Positions 22,001 through 25,541 of a DNA stretch of 25,541 bases are shown here, in pieces. Where the stretch lies: positions 1 through 25,541 of the forward strand of contig WRKK01000358.1 of NCBI GenBank assembly GCA_009782245.1, read 5' to 3'. How positions within the stretch are numbered: the stretch's first letter is position 1; each line of letters opens with the position of its first letter. The notes beneath the pieces were generated by a model, which worked only from the letters and a program-made list of their open reading frames with translations, was not told where the DNA came from and did no database searches. A program made the position numbers and the translations under genes. The DNA comes from Defluviitaleaceae bacterium (GTDB taxonomy: Bacteria > Bacillota > Clostridia > Lachnospirales > WQUN01).

Positions 22001-25000
22001 ACCCGCCCGTCGGGCATAACAGAGGGCTTTGCCGCCGCCGCAACAGAGGGTTCGGCAATCTCGTACGAACTGATAATCAGCAACACCACGCTACCACGCC
22101 CAGCGGGGCAACTGTACAACAATCCCGTTTTCTTTGATGTTCTGCCGTTTTTCGGCGATGAGGGAATGTTGAGCGAAAACCCACGACACTCCGCATGGCA
22201 CGGCTTTGTCGAGCCCGATTCGTTCCGCCTTGACTGGATAACGGACGGCGGTGCGACCAATTTGACGGATTTATCCCGCATTTGGGTTGGTCCAATCCGA
22301 TTCAACGGCGTGGGCAATTTTACGCCGCTGGACGAAAGTTACATTGTGCCAGCCGCTTTGCGGGGCGATGTTACGGGATTTTACGCCATTCTCACAAGTG
22401 ATGCGGTTTTCCGCCAGCACAACTTTATAAGAGTTTCGGAACTTTTGGCAATACGAAACACCCAACCTGCCCAATTTGAGCGGCTTGTGAGGGCGATTCG
22501 TATGGTTTACGCACAATCGCCGCCAAACTTCCAGCTAGGCGGCATGGAATCGCTCCGCCTTTCGGTTGACATTCGCGCGCCGCTAAATCTGCCGTTTTTG
22601 GCGGATATGGCTCTTGCGAGCGAGATTGAGATTTTTGAGGATTACACAATTTGGAACAACTTCGCATCTAGGCATGACGGCATGGCGAACCCTATGGAAA
22701 GCCGCTTGGTTGGGGCTTTCTTGCAAGCACCGCCGAACAGGGCTTATATTGGCGATTTTGTTTGGTTTGATGTCAACCGTGATGGGCTTGAAAATGAGGC
22801 GGTGGAATATTACATTGCCGCAAACGGTCGGCGGTTGCCCGTTTTGCGTGGCACTCCGCAGGAAACGTGGGTGCATGGCTTTGACCCTGGAATTAACGGC
22901 GTTTTGGTGGAGTTGCTGACGGCGGACGGCTTTTTAAGCGACATTGACGGCAATCGCATTGGGCTTGGCGGAATCGCTAACGGCGAGCGGTATTACATTA
23001 TTTTGGACGCTTTCGGCAATCCGCAAATTGACCCAAGTAGCTTGCAACAAATGCCAGCCGCAAGCCCACCCGTGCAATACACGACAATGAGCGACTTTGC
23101 GGGGCGGCAGGGCTATTACATTCTGACGAACCTTGCACCGAACCGAGATTATCGGTTGCGGTTTACTTTCCCAGAGGAATGGGCTTATCACGGGTTGACA
23201 ACGCTCACGTTCCATGACGGCGTGGAGCTGCAAGGTTTTGGGCGTGGCGAACGCTTGCCAGCCTTGAACAACGCAAGCACCGCACCACAACCGATAACGG
23301 ACACGTTTGTCGTTATTTCCGAGCCGTTCACTCTGCAACTTGGCTGGTCGGACGAGCGTTACACGAATTTTGACGTGGGCGTGAATATTCCAGTGCAGTT
23401 GCAGGGCGTGGCGTGGCAAGATGTGGGCTTTGACCCGCTTGATGCGGTTGACGAGTTCCGCAATGACGGCGTTCGGCAGGCGTTCGAGCCGCTGTTTGCG
23501 GGGGTTGAGGTTACGTTGCACAACCCAGACGGAACAGTCGCCATCGATATGCGGAATCGCCCAGCCGTGGCGGTTACAGACGAAAACGGCGAAGTTTGGT
23601 TCAACCACCTACGCCCGTACGAAACACTGTTTGCAACGGTTGTTTCGCCAAACTTCAACTTCCGCCGTGCAACGCCGTTTGTCCCATACGCCAACCCCCT
23701 TGAAAATACGGGCTTTAACGATATGCTGAATATGGCGGACGGCAGCCTGCGGACGAACCACTTCACGCTGAACCCGCTGACGGACGCAAGCGGCGCGTAT
23801 ATAATGAACGGCGAACGGTTTGCGCCGCTAATCGGGCTAGATTTCGGCTTTATGGAGATGGAACGCTCGATGATAACGGGCATTTTGTGGCATGACGAAA
23901 ACGAGGACGGAATACGCAACGCAACAGAGCCACGGCTGGCGGGCGTTGAGGTGTTTTTGCGGCGGTATATTTTGAACGCAAACGGCACATACACGCTAGA
24001 TTCCACATTTGCGGAGCGTTCGATGTTCACGAACAGTTTGGGGCAATATGCGTTCAATCGGCTCGAGGCGGGAGAATACGATGCTTTCGGCAATCAGACG
24101 ATTTTCGCCTACAGCGTGTTTATTCGAGAATTGCCGCCAGGGTTCAGTATTACGGCGTTTAGGGCGCGGCCTGATTGGCTGGACGTGGCGACCGCCGAGC
24201 AATACGACAGCGATTTATTGACAGACGGTAATATGACCCCGACACGGCTTGTGCTGGCGAAACGGCTTGACAATAACAGCGGCTGGGATATTGAAACGGC
24301 GGAACTTTTCACGGGAACGGATGCGGGCTTTGTGGCTTGGGCGGCTGGCTCTATCAGCGGCGTTGCTTGGGACGACCTTAACGAGGACGGCTTAAATGAC
24401 GGCGTGGCGAACGGCGAAAATCCTGTGCAGGGCTTGCAAATGCGGCTAGAGGCACGGCTTTTGGGCGATGCGACTTCCACGTTCCAGCCTGTGCGAGTTT
24501 CGGCGGCTGGGGAGGTTCTTTTGCCCGATAATCCAGCGGCTGGCGAAAACTTGACAACGCTCACGAACGAGGACGGTTTCTACATTTTTGAGAATTTGCC
24601 GCCAGCAAGCATTTTCACACGGCTTGCGGGTGCGGACGGCGTTTATCGTTGGGCAATCTATGAGTACCGAGTTTACACGTCCATTGAAAATTACGATTTC
24701 GTGGAGTGGACGATTTTGGGCGATTCGCAAGCCCCGCGCGAGGTTCGCAATGATACTTTTGCGGACAGCTTGCGTGGCGACAGAATCGGAATAATGGAGA
24801 TGTACAGAAACGGCGTTTTGGCGGTACAAAATACCGTGAATGTGCCGTATGCACTGGAGTTGTGGACGTTGACCAATGCGGTCAATATCGAGCACCAAAA
24901 CACAGGTTTAATTTTTGGGCAACCTGTGTGGATTCGTGGCACAGTTTGGGCGGACGAAAACGCCGACGGCTACATCGGCGCGGCGGAAGAGCGGCTTGCA

Positions 25001-25541
25001 GGGGTGCAAGTTTCGCTGTTTGCACGGTTTATGCAGGATTCCACAGGCACGGTTGACCAAACCTGGCGGGAGTTTGCGGATTTATTCGGCAACGCAAGCA
25101 TTCTCACGGACGAAAACGGCGAGTTTGCGTTCAGAGTTTACCCCGCCTCGTTCAACTTGACCGATTGGGCGAATTTAATGAGAATGTTCGAGTTTAGGGT
25201 TGCGGTTGACAAAACGACAGCCCAGCAGTTCAGCAATCCCGCACTATTGGCGGATAGTACGATTATCCGCTACCAAGATTTTGACGATTTGCCGTTGCGA
25301 GCGGAACTTTCGCAAGAAATGCAGATAAGTTGGGCAAACCGTGGCACAAGCGAGATTATCACGTTTGGCGAGTATGCGGACGGCTTTTATTTGGCGGGTT
25401 CTATCGATTATCGGAACGCCGTGCATTTGGAAAATGCGGGGATAATTCCGCCGCCGCAAGCCTTGATAACTGGGCAAGTTTGGTATGACGAGGGGCGCGA
25501 CGGCTGGCTGGACGACACAGACGAGTGGCTGGCGGACGTGG
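3971..25541 (+). CDS. Giant secreted multi-domain surface protein, 3' end cut off
   Basis: One frame stays open from ATG 3971 to the window edge: 7,190 complete codons, roughly 790 kDa, with no in-frame stop on reading. Order of parts by residue: signal peptide 1-36; Pro/Glu/Thr-rich acidic segment 56-229; beta-rich region about 290-1236, with a DUF11-like stretch near 940-985 (YSLQGFENLSNLP, FLVDTLPHEDEFTLHTIRYW); five NGYRF modules 1237-2310; long central region with scattered DUF11-like modules 2311-6258; SdrD B-like modules from 6259 to the edge. This plan fits a cell-surface adhesin or stalk of a Gram-positive bacterium. SdrD B modules bind calcium and stiffen such stalks. After the signal peptide I count only about fifteen lysines and no cysteine, while Asn, Asp, Trp and Arg are plentiful. 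Base composition is clearly more GC-rich than the flanking genes. No catalytic motif is seen. The C-terminal anchor is outside the window, so LPxTG attachment is only a guess. Start choice rests on AAAGGGGG and the signal peptide. Confidence 0.93.
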   Translation, partial: MLSIKKQQQTKNKRLIAFILAFIMLSEFLPIGNVFAMPAYNAPLQEILEITPEIIEPETPTNVEPEPPTEPEPAEPTEPPTEEPEPPTELEPPPTEPDGGNENEPEPPTEPPTGEPEEPTEPPTGEPEPEEPTEPEPPTEPSEPEEPTEPEPPTGDLEPEEPAETNPPTEELEPEEPTEPPTDDLDPEDSTEPDPPTEEPEPDEEDETDEPEDLEDPSDPEDFPDLDTLFPLTPEIDFDEDGNPIVIHPELPPDWNNETPELETPEHPEPPDIGDLLPDLPPLEIEAIPIAALFDGTLDITLQPRTESDRGIRTQTFLDIGINANWSALSLEPTQHLSDSEIFWIENQLLYNWTLTEWERDSLLDRLAFTRTFTEHETAQILNSAEVRDLRIEIPIPDGFVNREITIVNVRAVQPDMIFDFPIDWDWEQPNPQSLVITAPTISAGDNFFFVVEFGLVGEELDGVLGAQLDITATYQIPGEIAIDPEDGTTTETWEPRQFNGSAQINFFARNPPNIDAPPLNVTMNFNSEPSPELPPNARLFRTGESDNQINVSVSFAGGVTAGAAEGVSIWLHLPYINPNPTENPDGSINWESETYTGYGLQLNAILGEGWVVAPGTELPARGWVEIIRIPPPGAVAAATSPGFNAPLTFYAPQGGRVPENAEVHVTTWVSYELYHRGLIGGVVQELSPPWETPNRRAEWSIPIPDSIEWLQIDHLIVINTNLAWETELVALEPQTTVWDRLNYVPFQLTIRNTSENEESIIQRFGVALNAPTLGATNIGGVEAVDVTMWLWNDGNPPTLNRNPEDVQQQIFIGNEEFGGGVIIYEITGLPPDEPLLPESMIPYTFLGGGNMTLYFPQGTGEIHAPSALQGNRVSERQFLILVPFSNRFTQFPADLTMLATPTIFFGAGDMGWSRVAHAPFTMIAPERLGMRFEKNEEGSVFFGNEGTYSLQGFENLSNLPVISPFLVDTLPHEDEFTLHTIRYWVPGGLEYGEPARLTDWLDDVTWQPPDYWDNPPANEFETPRAGREMFQFEIERRNPETGEITLEWRDFPVPTPVAEFGLPAEQAGLPSEGYMWEIPARAVIDDFLESNNPPQIYGEPPVEPIYRFTGRLRVNFRKWWLPGDRFDGRIYIDGEFTVIGGVRNDAELFWYEISDHSDRNWHSTFPYAPQYRFDLMSELPQNIFQIPPIPPYADNAVLTVIQPDIVLTTGGLVGGAPDWLDRSHPSPTNVWFGIQNGYRFFMSNHSEARPLRHQLTVNLPIPTAGSLEEQLETGIEGFLVDTIIIPWELLEMGDLEQITLIDGLLPDNQIVFDREWLESRISNGNDLILTTEIWQPDPNEVGAVEFPSTIIFDFNRYDAEVFADDENRLFVDFLGDTMQFATLTARGEWLAFNRPGAVIDTSIAQHSLVVVRPQPTVMGAGLRPNLPPTQPSRGGTTPVNQFNPDGTSALNGYRFLLGNSEDALMFTSVFHVMFQLISAPTEDLPANGFLLQEIFIPNGILQEGEIASVRINDGFGSTTFVEFDVDDLEDFTNADGITIPATAWESADVAHPLEVFVTFAYFNAEVFPTHDNEIFIDLLGFADHYGGNVQGIATAGSLIAGVIWETFDPFRSSVAIDNTTHTLTVQPPNLNISTAGLRDVRGGEFPPHVSSGVANATVTTQVVRIGNDGDFLLNGYRFFLGNSSQAPLGRGVLTATLPQILQPTEDFAAGGFLLQQVVLPNSLLDVANPLFVQVSDDLGNVQIIDDLMRFFDPDIGIVIPQAEFGAAEFPRTVVVEFGGFFGGITNAQAIANGVFVDLLGYTNQYATLQATGVWQALTSRNVSLHSVTDRRFLEVLRPILQIVTSGVSTGTASTANPTPIGFLSPGMPGPRNGYRFNLGNNSQAPMERGIFRVTLPQIDFATVDGVLEADGFLMTDIRIPPEIFEIIQIHSISVAEFDNAANVWEIDGDSSPNLQDLINENGLLISQETAWGAAGIEFAGAVSVDFTLLHHTNPANFGNMHFLELLGFTPSFRTLTANAQFTAFEPRNETISNTTANHGLIVVRPEPTLTAAGMSAAVRPDDSPDTTPHNTGIFAATPNPTRVLYAERPQFGQPTTPLLNGYRFYLGNTAGASMLGSVFTANLPIPQAPTETHAATGFLTQQITIPSQIMFINEIVEDEEPAIYAMRLVDFFDETIYWELADEDLHALINANGDIILTPTDWAVAGIEYVGSLQLRFTSFPGNIAANNDNGRFIEFLGITNHFDRWQWNGTNAAGTQGTGGGAWTRMLNASGNWATFDHINNPVAQANASHNLSVIEPLPRVTVEARYFGDFESNMGTWNTWHTNFNNVINGGTGTNSRIPYGRFGEYRFTFTNQSQAFVPNFTATLDFQITNRNGEQPTWVPNTHLEIGGNTIGNPPDPNRNRGIKLDHLELSAGFLQNSRITMIEIFDVDNGLETPVLTLGDGSFIVNQNRIEFSSQLANYWVARVVIHADGFNANIGWNNTEHRIWARGHLDPIPYVTSPTWGGFNPQTLSFGSWGSNGEWHHNPRAMAFNRNFAGANNRARAIWAYEINQETVNRQGNAGFLVRGASIDFNMRSRVLPHGNLHNNTPQGNNPIHWNSPFGGNEWAETTVSGTDIGWTEWAQAFEFATHKTIGSFTGGFRQSAGFDAWENNVQMTVEATFNIPHLEFDSYYILIHSTLRPFVDRVDIYRGSNLTTPWQTVQGSQLPSNSRDNHSRINVALASNNTSDNTLFGTFQINAQGDPQNNAPLTAEQRRAVHPYYRSPLYWGHTLTNAVSRVVVTFSINPTDGTGTRPLDPTVLNPMLTDNPGTNWLIDVTGRIHRESGILTADTTVRYTFGNPAHDTDRPQMTPTMNLSNRRTFHGTSNGLWSGNGQQRPTISPIDPMGNPQQWTLTLPTLIEPVPGQAAFGANGPLTSSGGQTHPAQGPNQGGIQGWAGWGTAVVGGFLDRERHPSPPNMTLGGSNGNNSGPHGNTFGPHWGTSWQPSFFEVLPPGVSVRKNTHARVPAGDVSGLSPNYRYTFRDANAPNLPFLNMLTPGPQNFNFAGAGTASVPTTLPAHLEPEVGGIRSFYVGMWNRETRWQLRSETIGVGNNATQVDRSAWQIGPLVTTDRVAIQDTLPVPVLDFREDNPLIGFLPTQFDYIGRAGDFLWVDIEITLHDGTVTTHTFERADFPDQDGNLTVLVEWEFDGAPLANPDNLPLVRVPITPRTATAPSYVSRVTLFMDGIVGEGDWSREIWGFAPDDYYTQNPDILRVTGQLNNTEWGQHRSFGNNQPPGTIGVNQVQGRALGDHRGFDFDSPITLSHTDHARMRARPSLLQGWLQVHTNVNPFTTAVNPPNSTGLDAFTDFTNVSPHHTPNLVSFHYNLRNLPQVAPTNPGGDNNTIRAPIRQFDVTSGTLPVGYRLHEIEIPREIFSGVTADGENWHTNRFTINTPTQTNVDVLPFFEFVAARDAYVLNIRNLFIMGILTTPTASVHGHIAHDIRRFDMTFALWDIENRSLFLQADEPLLAGRDNIILRGFYADEPPNAAENTWDGIYSRATLPVNTTWTDFTATNVNGGIAGYSVTDTTQAAMVVHSGTRFSSPPDTNSQPATDSEVHNTTFRIFTLRAPITLAAAWSTVFDEHETTVDTPNNWVLPGNLFNVTLTYSNVGTAGNNRDIHLRNPSLRYRLQNGQAVNSALRDGVRIVSWDLDETETTANVNLVSADLLLPDNTTATITGDNWLDDLSLGMIRDIFWEFDGYMEKGETIVINLQLQITDEINAATPWPVAFQNANFLLTHSLRGGGGRIHGREYIRPSTNAGAQPAMQHGLHQLHTTRPNEQAAADNFNGVNWQSVRGGFQTFVSNTAQHPGSLYTFVSTLTPTIGIAAVDEWDGEADQISSHEALVTIGGIHNNVRHEQVRFHMDFTFDTSTTVQNHGPGLVLLEWPNVQYPNIAHDWEFSQPQIFYRTMTEGVPINLATGEGLSDWILVENQNSPVPLLPSGVHIHSIRWVYGQMSLLENVDFPNVEILVEGTYRVANPANPAATYRANMNVGTFFSHNEHIFAETTQRYFGRQNTAFYDVYAQTPWLIVYSGVYRTQADAVGFRLEEGAAGNPAQMTFYRPGDDIWYRISVENRSRNRAPTAYNRLGTGPLLYPVIFDRVPEYLVDIFPAGMTAQQAMEQGFIDVRIFDAVTGQEISDIGRVTLTTTETTGFDIAGANRVEHNAIGAPVNANQLNEQNAENISFTVFTYAFERPLGRDETIVITYRATARQENLPMLFFEQTTTGERLNPYLPRFGEYLASSWATGTGQNVTNHRTVQPDTANDRNWNANNNPFRTMDANWLIRETGVTGTPNWGTLPERFLNQSLTWIPGMAQENTVNVSGNAAWWQGGNNNLFDHDLRTELRQRTHFDSINNTMRPDRSRFSNWAGVWETNWASANSVRDLWALVVNPRVTPFRANFQNYLPAPFSENMDTSPNILWTQTRQRLASAWLYGTSQFEVDETVTNHLGAPQPMSFVDNRGNLGVQRPIATAGQNDTGRRRFATDDYTFGVEYGQVFTVHQRAINYGDWQLGGVEFIHILPRGIAPVFNASGNIDVTAMYGDPNLAIPATGAFTSEGRLPAPTGLSPIPPQYTVRAEVIQRPNDSNPAFRAPRNWVESRNADNWEFFDEPPYVVKITVNAPLAPWWNRGTLGFATDANNRQYYINTSFDVVVTHENPDGMWHDLLLTSWLENDPHAAYAQIFSRDFASGMSANIATAGNAWHDTGVFGMDMTHNQFATTEIGTAGWQTGAPGQFWTTSPLTFSVRGRNVQATQLSTSRASSLFGRGFLSTINTASYGETPNILGRTERQFAMAGDAVRARQSTPRLWTTWDDGTHPTFYSEAREQFNLNINLLNQWFLAERPINTIQGNANNHNMNNHRTNGGLQGTLFEPVISNILPFGLVPMTANGVPFPINGDFGNMQADFGVVHSQNNVNFSDFWDISVVFIENSEYTPPSVAHPQIFALNGQNGELLNGNNGNGGILGGISQNPINPQNDGLDGLDEIDETLPATVTPILPEITPPRGGHEVGRYKITLTPRDFANFADEVMLRYGEQLTATIPVFVAEWPNNIAWGEDRAFVVDQFLNEQWQQNRAFVGFKRNINFFFTEDDFPVSPYFVAATLAENVPFTPGTISPPTAANSATSGDIRHTNSITRLLTLYERDDFNIEDFVARGRPELPLYPRNRDFDGNGAASQIIEGVEIFDRFLTMNMNLFTQRPNLALYHNITPNRDDTIVHGFAPVFNYRDIFWYHLEVANRLDYSMLEQPPNLTFEQWRTLVERHGGTLSGGSVHIFDHLPHNVEILDYEIAYISPAGELVSLTSAQAAAAGWQVTIHENSTGYQVDGDYLLHAEIITASDFANTGTTHWQRRAGDLRTGESFWLRLQTQVVEVGENEGLAPNEIGTDWGVYTANAFMTAVIDTAISPTLPEDFITYSFATSENRANFDINNDGIIDRTTGIGEIIHSGAAANFTVRKPWADFRMDTNRPRTQFAGGTSTNPLYSTMQPIEVMLNEVQLFGADVPELIIVADVMSRFTYTPRTLQPEWTSEVASVQTGLWSVPEGVDESLFSVKVFYTQEMTEFGEVGDRSQWQLITEVGLRANEIVLLPTNSTAREVEKIIFVVSPRSDLPHDPNLLVPIGLQIDYEGEPSPDETDPNRFNNSVMQQSSFSAAVFRNAPRFTVVTTVFSALTQTQFSSGRLWLRYGNERYHDFRRDFVGVDVTMSEPAVDFTITQHAFAYNPPPVAGAPDFFAWTPNFEADPGLSNTLRYEMTLFNIEQDVLDASHNMAVRALTEDILINPVIVLAIPPTVGIDENLVEWDDLNRSDVGFMVAAVAGNPFFQQRHVWRWEHTRIDPTNTSYSLDFVAMHFDSIPGLGRDTLRFEFEGNMMPGDTLTVTITADITDFGAMALQRDNTVALAAGFSFSGALTHYTDPNDDTLTRPIPSGLMPDNFDWDRNGRAADRRIQHQTPPWNVAQRQDFPLHKRAITDLTRPSGITEGFAAAATEGSAISYELIISNTTLPRPAGQLYNNPVFFDVLPFFGDEGMLSENPRHSAWHGFVEPDSFRLDWITDGGATNLTDLSRIWVGPIRFNGVGNFTPLDESYIVPAALRGDVTGFYAILTSDAVFRQHNFIRVSELLAIRNTQPAQFERLVRAIRMVYAQSPPNFQLGGMESLRLSVDIRAPLNLPFLADMALASEIEIFEDYTIWNNFASRHDGMANPMESRLVGAFLQAPPNRAYIGDFVWFDVNRDGLENEAVEYYIAANGRRLPVLRGTPQETWVHGFDPGINGVLVELLTADGFLSDIDGNRIGLGGIANGERYYIILDAFGNPQIDPSSLQQMPAASPPVQYTTMSDFAGRQGYYILTNLAPNRDYRLRFTFPEEWAYHGLTTLTFHDGVELQGFGRGERLPALNNASTAPQPITDTFVVISEPFTLQLGWSDERYTNFDVGVNIPVQLQGVAWQDVGFDPLDAVDEFRNDGVRQAFEPLFAGVEVTLHNPDGTVAIDMRNRPAVAVTDENGEVWFNHLRPYETLFATVVSPNFNFRRATPFVPYANPLENTGFNDMLNMADGSLRTNHFTLNPLTDASGAYIMNGERFAPLIGLDFGFMEMERSMITGILWHDENEDGIRNATEPRLAGVEVFLRRYILNANGTYTLDSTFAERSMFTNSLGQYAFNRLEAGEYDAFGNQTIFAYSVFIRELPPGFSITAFRARPDWLDVATAEQYDSDLLTDGNMTPTRLVLAKRLDNNSGWDIETAELFTGTDAGFVAWAAGSISGVAWDDLNEDGLNDGVANGENPVQGLQMRLEARLLGDATSTFQPVRVSAAGEVLLPDNPAAGENLTTLTNEDGFYIFENLPPASIFTRLAGADGVYRWAIYEYRVYTSIENYDFVEWTILGDSQAPREVRNDTFADSLRGDRIGIMEMYRNGVLAVQNTVNVPYALELWTLTNAVNIEHQNTGLIFGQPVWIRGTVWADENADGYIGAAEERLAGVQVSLFARFMQDSTGTVDQTWREFADLFGNASILTDENGEFAFRVYPASFNLTDWANLMRMFEFRVAVDKTTAQQFSNPALLADSTIIRYQDFDDLPLRAELSQEMQISWANRGTSEIITFGEYADGFYLAGSIDYRNAVHLENAGIIPPPQALITGQVWYDEGRDGWLDDTDEWLADV
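4136..4657 (+). repeat. Pro/Glu/Thr-rich low-complexity segment
   Basis: Residues 56-229 are made of irregular short units such as EPEPPTEP, EPPTGEPE and EPEEPTEP, turning Asp-rich toward the end (DEEDETDEPEDLEDPSDPED). The DNA is a matching degenerate repeat of GAACC, CGAAC and CCAAC blocks, which could lengthen or shorten by slippage in steps of three. Such strongly acidic, extended segments act as spacers in surface proteins. Usually they sit next to the C-terminal wall anchor, but here the segment directly follows the signal peptide. The repeat also creates long artificial frames in other phases. Confidence 0.85.
7679..10900 (+). repeat. Five tandem NGYRF modules of the giant protein
   Basis: The tag NGYRF(x)LGN or a close variant occurs at residues 1237, 1452, 1675, 1873 and 2101 (nt 7679, 8324, 8993, 9587, 10271), a spacing of 198-228 residues. 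Each copy continues in the same order: a strand ending in NLP or TLP, then GFLxxxIxIPxxI about 30 residues later, then Ile/Val-rich strands, F(I/V)xLLG(F/Y)T about 120 residues on, TLxAxGxW, and a closing HxLxVVRPxP followed by AG. DNA copies are diverged, so the duplication is old. A weaker sixth copy may start near residue 2348 (GEYRFTFTNQSQA). The strand pattern resembles DUF11-like beta-sandwiches, but I do not recognise the module as a named family. Confidence 0.75.
10901..22744 (+). other. Central region with DUF11-like modules
   Basis: Residues about 2311-6258 of the giant protein are beta-rich and full of Asn, Trp and Gly, without close internal repeats that I can align by eye. Several places show the DUF11-type pattern, a strand of the form 'ytitvtN.g' followed by 'v.DvLP.g'. 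These are residues 3641 (NLFNVTLTYSNVG), 4108 (DDIWYRISVENRS, then FDRVPEYL), 4537 (GQVFTVHQRAINYGD, then HILPRGI) and 6031 (SYELIISN, then FFDVLPFFG). At residue 5467 a single DINNDGIID resembles a calcium-binding EF-hand or dockerin loop. The rest has no recognisable family. The module calls are pattern-level only. Confidence 0.5.
22745..25541 (+). other. Array of SdrD B-like calcium-binding modules, cut by the edge
   Basis: At least six modules open with the SdrD B signature, a 'G.vW.D.n.DG' strand and acidic loop, then 'GV.V.L' and a 'T...G.Y.F..L..G.Y' half. The openings are residue 6259 (YIGDFVWFDVNRDGLENE), 6478 (QGVAWQDVGFD), 6634 (MITGILWHDENEDGIRN), 6794 (SISGVAWDDLNEDGLNDG), 6988 (IRGTVWADENADGYIG) and 7166 (ITGQVWYDEGRDGWLDD). 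Spacings are 219, 156, 160, 194 and 178 residues, longer than the usual 110 or so, because of inserted segments. The second module lacks the clean DxNxDG loop and may be degenerate. In staphylococcal Sdr proteins such modules bind calcium and form the rigid stalk below the ligand-binding part. Confidence 0.8.

Overview
The window looks like a piece of a Gram-positive, low-to-medium GC bacterium, most likely an uncultured Bacillota/Clostridia (Lachnospirales-like) organism. The clues are near-consensus sigma-A promoters with extended -10 elements, an AAAGGAG ribosome site, a DUF5717-like repeat protein of the kind seen in Lachnospiraceae, a HicB-family antitoxin of the Bacillota type, and a secreted giant protein ending in SdrD B-like modules. 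The lineage call is inference.

Layout. Bases 1-53 hold a strong palindromic element of the dispersed, REP-like kind. Bases 131-2965 (minus strand) encode a 944-residue helical-repeat protein with its own consensus promoter and an odd 14-bp tandem duplication across its start codon. Divergently, bases 3186-3584 (plus) encode a stand-alone HicB-type protein without a HicA toxin, closed by a clear intrinsic terminator. A 386-bp non-coding stretch (3585-3970) follows. It holds that terminator, two tandem sigma-A-like promoters, three exactly 10-bp-phased direct repeats between them, and a G-poor leader.

The rest of the window, 3971 to the right edge (84% of its length), is one uninterrupted plus-strand reading frame of at least 7,190 codons with no stop before the edge. 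It encodes a secreted giant surface protein: signal peptide, a Pro/Glu/Thr-rich acidic segment, a large N-terminal beta-rich region, five tandem modules of about 200-230 residues sharing an NGYRFxLGN signature, a long central region with DUF11-like modules, and at least six SdrD B-like modules, the last cut by the window edge. The mature protein is almost free of lysine and apparently free of cysteine, while rich in Asn, Asp, Trp and Arg. The many open frames in other phases and antisense across this gene are shadows of its codon usage.

Working together: the giant protein is probably a cell-surface adhesin or extracellular filament. Its expression is probably set by the elaborate upstream region, possibly with the adjacent orphan HicB as regulator (inference). 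The 944-residue protein looks unrelated and divergently transcribed. The anchor of the giant protein (LPxTG or other) lies beyond the window.
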